Below, piece by piece: positions 1-7,566 of a stretch of DNA of 51,500 nucleotides; the first letter of the stretch is position 1, and each line of letters opens with the position of its first letter. The notes beneath the pieces were generated by a model. It searched no databases and was not told where the DNA came from. It saw nothing but the letters and a program-made list of their open reading frames with translations. This stretch comes from JAEHDI01 sp035455185. GTDB lineage: Bacteria > Acidobacteriota > Terriglobia > Bryobacterales > Bryobacteraceae. The position numbers were made by a program, and so were the translations under genes. The stretch is from the NCBI GenBank assembly GCA_035455185.1, contig DATIFQ010000501.1:1-51500 (forward strand), read 5' to 3'.

Positions 1-215
1 CGGCCATGAACGCCTTCCCACTGTTTCTCCTCAAGGACGAACCGGGTTCGGTCGGCAAGTGCGTGCTCCGCCTTTTCGCAAGCACTTCGCATGATGAACT
101 CGGTGACGTTGACGCCCTGGCAGTCCGCGGCCACTTTGATCAGTTACTCGTCCGATGCGGTAGCGCGGAGTTGGAACCGGCGATTGCGAGGTCGTTCGGG
201 CGTTGAGATTGCCAT
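1..215 (-). pseudogene. DUF1778 (TacA-like) antitoxin remnant, broken
   Basis: Read from an ATG at 215 on the minus strand, the frame begins MAISTPERPRNRRF and continues, after one stop codon, with VAADCQGVNVTEFIMRSA, EKAEHALADRTRFVL and KQWE. This is the usual order of a DUF1778 antitoxin: ribbon-helix-helix N-terminus, then the toxin-neutralising stretch. Two lesions are visible. A TAA at 146-144 interrupts codon 24, where a CAA (Gln) would fit. An extra base near 14 shifts the frame after QWE; removing it restores EAFMA. The window ends here, so the usual downstream partner, a GNAT acetyltransferase toxin, cannot be seen. Such antitoxins normally bind their own promoter and block the toxin that acetylates aminoacyl-tRNA. 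As it stands this copy should make no functional protein. The family call rests on motif recognition. Confidence 0.72.
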
Positions 216-344
216 GGATTGCCTTTTTCCACATTGTACTGCCGGCGTACTCCAGGGACCAGTGGGATCTGCCGTCTTGATCGGGCCAACTCTGAGTCGC
301 GGGGGAGGCAGTATACTGTGTGGCAGCTTGCATTGGGAGGCGAT

Positions 345-1355
345 ATGGTTCGCAAACTCACCCGAATCGTTGCTCTAGTTGCTCTTTGCTCCCTCTTCGT
401 TGCCGCGGATGATAGCGGCAAGCGCGTGTTCTCCGTCATGACCCGGAACGTGGATAACGGCACCGACCTCCTGTACGTCCTCGGAGGCGTGCCCGGCGCA
501 ATCAGCTTGACCTTCGACGAGGTCGTCGCCAGCAATATCCCGGCGCGTTCGGCACGGTTGGCCACGGAGATCGCCGCCGAGAGGCCGGACTTGATCTCGC
601 TTCAGGAAATCAGCGTCTGGACCAAACTTTCCGCGGCGGGCCAGCCGGTGCTCGTGCTCGACCTACTGGAAGAACTCATGGCTGCACTCGAGGCTCGCCG
701 GTTGCGCTACGACGTCGTGGCCGTGAACAATCTCGCCAATATCACGCAGCCGCTCGAAACCGGAGACGGCTACGTGAACCTGCTCGATCGCGACGTGGTT
801 CTGGCGCGGCCCGAGCTGCAGATCTCGAACGTCAGCACCAACCTGTATGCGGTATTCCTTCCCTTCGGCCCGTTTCCGGTCTATCGCGGCTGGATCTCGG
901 CCGAGGTCAACGACGGGCGGAAGAAATTCCGGTTCGTTAATACACACCTGGAGAGCCTGCTGACGTCGATTCAAGTGGCACAGACCGGCGAGCTCATCCA
1001 GGTCTTGTCGCAGGACGACCTGCCGCTGGTGCTCGCGGGCGACTTCAACTCGGACGCCAGCGGTAATCCGGCAGCGCTGGATAAGCCCGACAGCGTGTTA
1101 CTGCTGCAGCAGGCCGGATTCACCGAGGCCTGGCAGGCGCTTCACGCGAACGATCCCGGCTACACGTGGCCGCTGTTCCTCGAGGACCATTTCCCGGCGC
1201 CGCCATTCACTTCGCCGGCGGCGCCGTTCGAGCGCATCGACCTGGTCTTCGTGCGTGGGCCAGTGGAAATCCGCGCCGTCGAACGGACCGGGCTCGTTGT
1301 ACCGTACGGCTCCGACCACGCCGGCGTCGTGGCTACGCTGAAGCTCGAGCCGTAG
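345..1355 (+). CDS. Secreted endonuclease/exonuclease/phosphatase-fold protein
   Basis: The 336-residue product has a signal peptide (residues 1 to about 20, hydrophobic core IVALVALCSLFVA). The EEP (DNase I/sphingomyelinase) fold motifs follow in order: TRNVDNG (catalytic Asn near 35), SLQE (metal-binding Glu88), FVNTHLES, LAGDFNSD, and GSDHAGV near the C-terminus (Asp324-His325). All core catalytic positions look present, so it is probably an active metal-dependent phosphodiesterase in the periplasm or outside the cell. Substrate (nucleic acid, phospholipid or inositol phosphate) cannot be decided. The ATG at 345 is preceded by GGGAGG at a suitable distance; a longer reading from 219 lacks this and would hide the signal peptide. 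It is divergent from the broken antitoxin and is followed 55 bp later by an outer-membrane barrel gene on the same strand. Confidence 0.85.
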   Translation: MVRKLTRIVALVALCSLFVAADDSGKRVFSVMTRNVDNGTDLLYVLGGVPGAISLTFDEVVASNIPARSARLATEIAAERPDLISLQEISVWTKLSAAGQPVLVLDLLEELMAALEARRLRYDVVAVNNLANITQPLETGDGYVNLLDRDVVLARPELQISNVSTNLYAVFLPFGPFPVYRGWISAEVNDGRKKFRFVNTHLESLLTSIQVAQTGELIQVLSQDDLPLVLAGDFNSDASGNPAALDKPDSVLLLQQAGFTEAWQALHANDPGYTWPLFLEDHFPAPPFTSPAAPFERIDLVFVRGPVEIRAVERTGLVVPYGSDHAGVVATLKLEP

Positions 1356-1410
1356 TTGCGCAAAGCCGGACGCGTCGATGGTACGATGAGGTTTCAATCC
1401 CATTGTTCTG

Positions 1411-2184
1411 ATGAAAAACCTCGTGTGTCTCGCCGGCGCGCTGCTGTGCGGCGCCTCGCTCCATGCTCAGACCCAGACTCCTCCGGCTCCTCAGCAAGAG
1501 GTGCGGCGGAAAGCTTATGTCCGCCGTCTCTCGCTCGGCGCCACGCTCAGTGTCCTCGGCCTTCGTCTCGTGCCCGACCGCACAACGTCGGTGGTGACGT
1601 CGTCGCCCGCGTTTGACGCCATCTACACAACAACAGGCGCGTCAAAGCGTGTCGGGTACGGACTCAATCTCCAGGCGGCGGTCACAGACCGTTTCGCAGT
1701 GAACGCGAGCCTGTTCCTGCGCAAAGCCGGATACAAGATGAACAGCGACATCATTGAGGGCACGGACGATCCCAATACCAGCGCCGACGAACGCACGCTT
1801 ACCGTGCGGAATGAAGACACCCGGGTCAAGTTTTACGACCTCCCCGTCCTCGTTCGCTACTACGGCAAAGACCGTCATCAGAGGGGTCCGCGCTGGTTTG
1901 TGGAAGGCGGCGGCGTTCTCCGCAGGGTGTCCAATATCCGTACCTCGATCGACACAACAATTGGCACCGGCGATAAACAGTGCTGTGATACTACTCCAAG
2001 GACTCCGGAACGGCGAACCTTGCGGGGATTTGTCGCGGGAGCCGGAGTGCAGTTGATTGACCCGGTCGGAATCCGCGTTGTCCCCGAAGTGCGCTACACG
2101 CGCTGGGCGGGACATACGTTCAACGCGTTCTCCACCATCACTGAGCGCAACCAGATCGAGGGAATGATCTCGCTAACTTTCTGA
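1411..2184 (+). CDS. Predicted outer-membrane beta-barrel protein
   Basis: The 257-residue product has a signal peptide (about residues 1-19, ending near SLHAQ) and a short Pro/Gln-rich linker. A run of alternating amphipathic segments follows and ends in a C-terminal phenylalanine (MISLTF), the usual terminal residue recognised by the BAM assembly machinery. The overall look is of the small outer-membrane barrel (OMP_b-brl/PorT-like) group; residues from about 30 to 257 would form the barrel. A CC pair in the middle may sit in a surface loop. No enzymatic motif was seen. It converges on the PD40-TPR gene with a 30 bp gap and could share a transcript with the upstream EEP gene. The fold is inferred from pattern, not from a search. 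Confidence 0.62.
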   Translation: MKNLVCLAGALLCGASLHAQTQTPPAPQQEVRRKAYVRRLSLGATLSVLGLRLVPDRTTSVVTSSPAFDAIYTTTGASKRVGYGLNLQAAVTDRFAVNASLFLRKAGYKMNSDIIEGTDDPNTSADERTLTVRNEDTRVKFYDLPVLVRYYGKDRHQRGPRWFVEGGGVLRRVSNIRTSIDTTIGTGDKQCCDTTPRTPERRTLRGFVAGAGVQLIDPVGIRVVPEVRYTRWAGHTFNAFSTITERNQIEGMISLTF

Positions 2185-2214
2185 CGAACCCACTGAAGTC
2201 CAACCAGGGAACCG

Positions 2215-4623
2215 CTACCGCGGAGGGGAGGGCGAGAGGGGCTTCGTTTCCCGGAATCGCTTTCGGGCCTCGTAGAGCACAATCCTACCCTTGATCGCGT
2301 CCGCCAGAGATCCGTTGTTCGACTTCTCAGCGAGCGCAAGAGCGCGGCGGGCGGTTTGCGTGGCAGCGGAATATCGGCCCGCCTCGGCGTAAGCGGCGGC
2401 GAGCGTGTCGAGGATCTCCGGATCCCGGCCGCCGGACAGACGGACAGCCTGTTCCGCGAATACGACAGCCTCGGCTCCGTTTCGGACCGAAGCCTTCGGA
2501 GACGTTGCCAGAGCCCAGGCCGCCTGGGTCAGTACTGACACACGCGTGGGTTCCAGGCGGAGTCCCTCGCGCCATTGAGCGACAGCGTCGAAGGTCTTCC
2601 CCTGCATGTAGAAAGCGCTGGCCAGGTTAAAGCGGGCTTCGGCGAACTCCGGGTTGATTTTCAGCGCCTTTTGAAACTGCGAGGTCGCTTCGTTGAAGCG
2701 CTCTTTACGCAGTAGGAGGGCCCCCAGATTGTTGTAGCTGGCCGGCGACCCGGGGTTCACCTCCAGGGCCCGCTCGAAATGAGAAATCGCCTCGTCGAGC
2801 TTCCCCCGCCGCAGCAGCACCGCGCCCAGATTGCTATGCGCCCGGCCGTCCCCAGGACTCATTACGAGCGCCTGCTTCCAGGCAGCGATGGCCGCGTCGT
2901 CCTGGCCTTTTTCCGTCAGCTCCCAGGCACGCTCGTACAGGCGGTAGAATTCGACCGCCGGCACGTCGATCTTCAGCAAGCCTTCGGGGGGTATGTTCAC
3001 GAACTCGGGGATGTTGACCGCCCGGTTCGCCGCCGTTGCATTGTCGACCAGGATGGGCGGACTGTCGCGGCCGTCCTCGTCCAGGTGAGTCAGGTACATC
3101 TGCGTGTACGGCGAGCGGGCTTTGGAGGAAAAGACGAGCCAGCGGCCGTTGGGCGAGAAGCTGTGCCAGGAGTTCATGAGCGGGGTATTACAGCGCATCC
3201 GCCGTGCCTCGCCGCCTTCCACCGGAACTATATAGAGTTTGCTGTCAGGCCGCATCAACTGACCGTTTCGGCACTGCACGAAGACGAGCCACCGGCCGTT
3301 GGGAGAGACCTTCGGGAAGCAGTTGCTCGTGCCGTTCCCCGAAGCGCCGGCAATCGGAGTTGCCTCACCGCCCTTGCCCTCGTTGAACGGAATCCGGTAG
3401 AGGTCGTACTGAATCGGGGTCTCGTTCGGATCGCCGGCGAATTCGGCCATTTTTCGTCCGACGGGATAAGGCTCCCTCGCCCTGGCCCTGGCGAAGACTA
3501 TGTACTTGCCGTCGGGGCTCCAAACGGCATCGGTCTGCACGTAGCGAGGGGAGTCAGCGCCCGGCAGGGATTGAATACGGCGCGAGTCCCGGCTGTACCA
3601 CGCAAGTATTCCGCGTGTCGGATAGAAGACCTGAAGAAAGCGGTAGTCCTTGAAATTGGCGACATAGTAACTGCCGGCCAGATCGGTCTTCTCGCCATTG
3701 AGAGAAGTTACGACGAACCGCCCGTCCGGCGAAACCTGCGACATGAAGCCCACGCGCATCGGGGACGCCGGGCGGTCGCGAAACGAATCCCATGAGATCA
3801 CGTCCTCGTTGTGGATGGACATCTGGGGGGAGATCGAGGCAATCGCGTACATGCCCTTGTCGTTCCGGGGGCCGTCGAGATCCAACCCTAATGTCTTGCC
3901 GTCGAGGGAGAACGAATGGCAGTTGGCGCACGTCGGCAGGCCATCCAGAAGCAGGCGGCTGCGGGGCTCCGCGATGTTCCGCAGCCTCCAGGCAACCAGC
4001 GGTATCGCGCTCGGGGGCAGGGGTTTAATGACCCCCTTTTCCAATTCCGAGGGCATCAACGGCACATCACGGTAAAAGACCGGTGCACCGACGGGATCTT
4101 TTGAGGTTCGGATGCTGACTTGCCCCCTGGAAACCGGCTGATCCGGATTTGTGCCCCGTAAACCGGTGATAGCCACCGTCGCAGGGTGGGTGGTCGAGCG
4201 CGTCTTGATCGCCGCCCAGGTTTCGGCGTCTGGCGTCCACGTTCGCGCCGCAGCCTGCTGCGGCGTCAGCTTCGGCAGCTCGTTTGTGTTCGCGATGCAG
4301 CGGGGATCGATTTCACCGATCTGCAAGCGCTCACCAGTCGACATTGCGCGGATGGCGGCGGAGCCGTCCGGGAACGTGACATCAACGCGCCACAGCCTGG
4401 CGCTCTCCGTGGCGTCTCGCCAAAGAAACGTGGGGGGTATGATCTCCGGAGGGAAGATCGATCCTTCCTCCGGGTAGTCAATCGTGATCGATGCGAGGGC
4501 GGCGTTAGAGTGTCCCGGTGATCGGGAAGGGTCGGACGGACGGACCGTTTGCCGGGCGACGAGCAGACCCACCGCCGTGATCACGACACCGATACCCAAG
4601 ATGCGACTCGCGATGCGCGCCAC
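2215..4623 (-). CDS. PD40/TolB-like propeller protein with CxxCH motif and TPR tail
   Basis: About 802 residues. An N-terminal hydrophobic anchor (ILGIGVVITAVGLLVA) is followed by an immunoglobulin-like region. Then comes LPTCANCHSFS (CxxCH near residues 232-236), a cytochrome c heme-attachment signature. A long TolB/PD40 propeller follows, with repeats such as VSPDGRFVV, WSPDGKYIVF, VSPNGRWLVF and FSPNGRWLVF. At least four TPR units lie at the C-terminus (GRAHSNLGAVLLRRGKLDEA, ASYNNLGALLLRKERFNEA and others). It is probably anchored in the inner membrane with its domains in the periplasm. No enzymatic function can be assigned. I chose the GTG at 4623 because GGGGG lies just upstream; a TTG at 4653 would add ten residues but has its GGTAGG only one base away. 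Confidence 0.78.
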   Translation of the reverse strand: MARIASRILGIGVVITAVGLLVARQTVRPSDPSRSPGHSNAALASITIDYPEEGSIFPPEIIPPTFLWRDATESARLWRVDVTFPDGSAAIRAMSTGERLQIGEIDPRCIANTNELPKLTPQQAAARTWTPDAETWAAIKTRSTTHPATVAITGLRGTNPDQPVSRGQVSIRTSKDPVGAPVFYRDVPLMPSELEKGVIKPLPPSAIPLVAWRLRNIAEPRSRLLLDGLPTCANCHSFSLDGKTLGLDLDGPRNDKGMYAIASISPQMSIHNEDVISWDSFRDRPASPMRVGFMSQVSPDGRFVVTSLNGEKTDLAGSYYVANFKDYRFLQVFYPTRGILAWYSRDSRRIQSLPGADSPRYVQTDAVWSPDGKYIVFARARAREPYPVGRKMAEFAGDPNETPIQYDLYRIPFNEGKGGEATPIAGASGNGTSNCFPKVSPNGRWLVFVQCRNGQLMRPDSKLYIVPVEGGEARRMRCNTPLMNSWHSFSPNGRWLVFSSKARSPYTQMYLTHLDEDGRDSPPILVDNATAANRAVNIPEFVNIPPEGLLKIDVPAVEFYRLYERAWELTEKGQDDAAIAAWKQALVMSPGDGRAHSNLGAVLLRRGKLDEAISHFERALEVNPGSPASYNNLGALLLRKERFNEATSQFQKALKINPEFAEARFNLASAFYMQGKTFDAVAQWREGLRLEPTRVSVLTQAAWALATSPKASVRNGAEAVVFAEQAVRLSGGRDPEILDTLAAAYAEAGRYSAATQTARRALALAEKSNNGSLADAIKGRIVLYEARKRFRETKPLSPSPPR

Positions 4624-4716
4624 GAGACCCCCAGAGTCTGATGCTTCGAGCAAGCCTACCGAAGCTTAGAATACAACAGGACGGCCGCCGCCGAAGCGGA
4701 GGACCGGCCTGCGAGG

Positions 4717-5730
4717 TTACTCCAGCGCCCTCATTAAGAAGTAGTCAGGGGAGTGGGCAGGAGCGTGATAAAGCGACTTCAGTTCCTCGTCGAGCTTCAT
4801 AAGAGTGATCATGCAGCCGGCCATTTCCTGGCACGTAAAGAACGGACCGGCGTGCGTCGCGTGAACGGAAATCCCGTATTCGGCTAGAACACGGTGCGCA
4901 GCTCGGGCCATTATGTACAACTCCATGTACGTTGTGGCGCCCATGCTGTTCACGAGAAGCAGGACTTCGTCACCGGCGCGGAACGGCAGGTCGGCAACCA
5001 TACGGTCGATCATCCTGCGGCAGGTTGAGTCTGCGGAGGCCATCGGCTCCCGACCCACCCCGGGTTCGCCGTGCATTCCGATGCCGATTTCCATCTCGGA
5101 CTCGCCGATCTCGAACGTCGGTTTGCCGGTCTGCGGCACAGTGGCGCTGGTGAGCGCGACCCCGAGCGTGCGGCAGTATTCCCTCGCACGCTCGATCACG
5201 GGAACCATGCCGGCAAGCGAAGCGCCACGCTCGGCAAGTGCCCCAGCAATCTTGATTAGGAACACATCGGCAGTCATGCCGCGGCGTTCCTCTTTGCGCG
5301 CGGGCGGAGCGGAAGCGATGTCGTCCCAAACCCGCAACTGGAACGTGGGGATCCCTTCTTCGGCGAGCATCTCGCAGGCGATCCGGAAATTCATGTTGTC
5401 GCCGGCGTAGTTGCCGTGAATCATGCAAACGCCGGCACCGCGATGAACTGCACCGGCGCCGGCGACGATCAGATCCGGCGACGGGGCGGAGAAGATGTCG
5501 CCACAGACGGCGGCGTCCGCCATGCCCGGCCCGAGAGCGCCGAGAAAGAGAGGCTCGTGCCCGCTGCCGCCGCCGGTGAGAACGGCGACGCGGCCATCTG
5601 GAATGTCGCGGCGGACGGCGACTGTTCCTTCGCCCACCCGGATAAGGTTGTACTGCTTCCCGTATGCGGCAAGGAAGCCTTCGAACAGTTCTTCCCGTAC
5701 TCTGTTGGGATCATTGATCAACTTTTTCAT
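4717..5730 (-). CDS. dhaK: Dihydroxyacetone kinase subunit DhaK
   Basis: The 337-residue protein has the length and motifs of DhaK, which binds dihydroxyacetone covalently through a histidine for phosphorylation to dihydroxyacetone phosphate. The glycine-rich loop GGGSGHEP is at residues 53-60, IHGNYAGDNMNF at about 104-115, and the substrate-binding histidine is His220 in GIGMHGEPG. Its start overlaps the stop of dhaL by four bases (ATGA), showing translational coupling with dhaL upstream. The cytosolic DhaK-DhaL pair makes a glycolytic intermediate. No DhaM phosphotransferase gene is adjacent, so the phosphate donor (PTS through a DhaM elsewhere, or ATP directly) is open. Related kinases act on other C3/C4 ketoses, so dihydroxyacetone is the default rather than a proven substrate. 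Confidence 0.93.
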   Translation of the reverse strand: MKKLINDPNRVREELFEGFLAAYGKQYNLIRVGEGTVAVRRDIPDGRVAVLTGGGSGHEPLFLGALGPGMADAAVCGDIFSAPSPDLIVAGAGAVHRGAGVCMIHGNYAGDNMNFRIACEMLAEEGIPTFQLRVWDDIASAPPARKEERRGMTADVFLIKIAGALAERGASLAGMVPVIERAREYCRTLGVALTSATVPQTGKPTFEIGESEMEIGIGMHGEPGVGREPMASADSTCRRMIDRMVADLPFRAGDEVLLLVNSMGATTYMELYIMARAAHRVLAEYGISVHATHAGPFFTCQEMAGCMITLMKLDEELKSLYHAPAHSPDYFLMRALE

Positions 5731-6368
5731 GCTCTTGGCTCCTCTTCGCGAATCGCATCCGCGACGGCGGTGAGAATGATCGCCATGGTATGCGCTCCTG
5801 GGTCGGGATGGCCGATGGACCGCTCGCCGAGATAGCGGGCGCGCCCTTGGCGTGCGACGAGTCCGGCAGTCTCACGTGCTCCACCTGCTGCGGCCTCGGC
5901 TGCCCGGTGCATCGCACGTCGGAGTGGCACGGCGTCATCGGCATCACGACGGAGCGAATCGACTGCCGGAGCGAGTGCGTCCAGGAGTGTCTTGTCGCCT
6001 GGCCGCGCGCCGCCCAGGCGAGTGACTCCGTCCAGGCTCGCCTGTAACATCACCGCCATGGTGGGTGTGTCTATCTCGCCGCTGTCACCGCAGGCTTTAC
6101 CGAGCTCGGAGAAGAAAGTGGCCAGAATCGGACCGATAGCTCCGCCGGTGGAGGAGAGCAAGACTCTCCCACACTGGCGCAGAATCGGGCCGGGGGCCAG
6201 TTGCGCCCACGCGAGGATGTTTTCCTCGACCGCCTCGAATCCCCGGGCGACACTCACGCCGTGATCGCCGTCACCGCAGGCAGCGTCGAGGCCCGAAAGC
6301 CAGTCCTTTTGTTCCCGCAAGCGCTCACCCATGAGAGCGAGGGCGCGGATCAGCGCCGGAGCGTCCAT
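5727..6368 (-). CDS. dhaL: Dihydroxyacetone kinase subunit DhaL
   Basis: The 213-residue product matches DhaL, the nucleotide-binding subunit of dihydroxyacetone kinase. The magnesium-binding signature ACGDGDHGVSVARGF places the metal ligands at Asp33, Asp35 and nearby. SSTGGAIGPILATFF and the GDKTLLDALAPA segment are also typical, as is the C-terminal GHPDPGAHT. It works with DhaK, encoded immediately downstream with a four-base overlap. In PTS-type bacteria DhaL carries a tightly bound ADP that is recharged by DhaM; no DhaM is encoded here. The ATG at 6368 gives the expected family length. The preceding gene on this strand, the secreted propeller-like gene ending at 6454, is 85 bp upstream, so the two could be co-transcribed. 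Confidence 0.92.
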   Translation of the reverse strand: MDAPALIRALALMGERLREQKDWLSGLDAACGDGDHGVSVARGFEAVEENILAWAQLAPGPILRQCGRVLLSSTGGAIGPILATFFSELGKACGDSGEIDTPTMAVMLQASLDGVTRLGGARPGDKTLLDALAPAVDSLRRDADDAVPLRRAMHRAAEAAAGGARETAGLVARQGRARYLGERSIGHPDPGAHTMAIILTAVADAIREEEPRA

Positions 6369-6453
6369 AGCTGTCGGGACATTCTATCGCTATCGGCTCC
6401 CACGGCAGGGAACACAAATCCCGCGAGTACAGCAAAAAGCACCGGCTGCGGCG

Positions 6454-7473
6454 TCAGTTCATCGTGGGCTTGATCCAGGTCAACTGGACGCCACCGAAAC
6501 CCCGAGCCAAAACCAATTCATTGCCGTCCGAGCCGATCAGAATGCCGTTATCGCGCGGCGTCTCCCGCATTATCTTCCAGTCGCCGCTTTTTCGGTCGAG
6601 GCGCGCGAGCCGGAAGTGCTTGTCGTCTGTGGAGCAGCTCCAGCAGAGGGCATAGAGTTCACCATTCACCGTAAATCCCAATGAGTATTTGAAACGGCTG
6701 TAGTGGTCGTCGAACTCAGCGCCGTCAATCTTCCGACCCAGCGGAACCGGACCGAGAGTCCACTGGCCGACGATCTCGCCTTTCAGGTTCAGTTCCGTCC
6801 AGACCTCTGGTTTATCGTCTATGCGGAACGACAGAATTCCAATCAGGCCGTGAGCGGCGCGCATTTTCCAGCGTCCGTGGCCTCCAGACACAAAGCCCTT
6901 GTCCACCGACGTGCGCTTGACCGCTCCGAGGATCAGTGTTCCGTCAAGTCCGTACTTTCGGATCAACGGGTAGTCGGCTTTGTCTTCTTCCAATATCCGG
7001 TCTGCGTCACGCTGCCAGCCAGCGGTCCAGATCCGGTCCTCTTCATCGAGGCAGATTTGCAGTGGCATGTACAGGCCGGTCTGGATGAACCGGCGGATCT
7101 TTCCTGCTGGGTCGAGGATCGCGATGGCCCCGCCGTAGCCTCTTTCGGCCGGCGTATGGATCAGGGCTAAGACAGCCGTACCGTCCCGTTTCATGGCGAC
7201 GTCACTAATCGAGACGGTTTCGGTGCCGGGGAGCTTGAGCTCAATGTCGTGAATGGACTTACCGTCGCGGTCGTGGACGATGAGGTAATTTCGGTTGCGG
7301 ATGGCGATCAGAAAACCACGGTCCACAACGACCATGGGCTGGGTGAAGGAGTTGCTCATAGCGACGGTGGGATAGAAGACCTCCCGGACCGAGTCGCCGG
7401 AGTGTTGTGCGATGGCGGGTGAAGGCGGAAGGCAGAGTGCTGCAAGAACGAACCAAGGAGCTTGATAGCGCAT
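6454..7473 (-). CDS. Secreted propeller-like hypothetical protein
   Basis: The 339-residue product has a signal peptide of about 22 residues (WFVLAALCLPPSPAIA, cleavage near AQ). The mature part has repeating segments of the type found in six-bladed beta-propellers (NHL/SMP-30-like), for example NYLIVHDRDGKSIHDI, AIAILDPAGKIRRFI, IRKYGLDGTLILG and LFRLARLDRKSGDWK-like blades near the end. No catalytic motif was recognised, so function is unknown; a periplasmic binding or sensory role is possible. The ATG at 7473 is preceded by AGAGG at good spacing; an upstream start at 7503 would put charged residues before the signal peptide. It sits between the CocE-like hydrolase gene upstream (94 bp away) and dhaLK downstream, all on the minus strand. 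Confidence 0.6.
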   Translation of the reverse strand: MRYQAPWFVLAALCLPPSPAIAQHSGDSVREVFYPTVAMSNSFTQPMVVVDRGFLIAIRNRNYLIVHDRDGKSIHDIELKLPGTETVSISDVAMKRDGTAVLALIHTPAERGYGGAIAILDPAGKIRRFIQTGLYMPLQICLDEEDRIWTAGWQRDADRILEEDKADYPLIRKYGLDGTLILGAVKRTSVDKGFVSGGHGRWKMRAAHGLIGILSFRIDDKPEVWTELNLKGEIVGQWTLGPVPLGRKIDGAEFDDHYSRFKYSLGFTVNGELYALCWSCSTDDKHFRLARLDRKSGDWKIMRETPRDNGILIGSDGNELVLARGFGGVQLTWIKPTMN

Positions 7474-7566
7474 GGAGCGCCTCTTTACCAGGATATGACA
7501 CACGAAACCACGCGAGCGTGGAGGCAGGGTTGCAGGCTCCGCTCTGATTCGGCGTGCGCGATTTCC

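Noticed and set aside
2779..3795. A 338-codon plus-strand frame in the PD40-TPR gene
   Set aside because: Antisense to clear PD40 and TPR repeats; no family signal.
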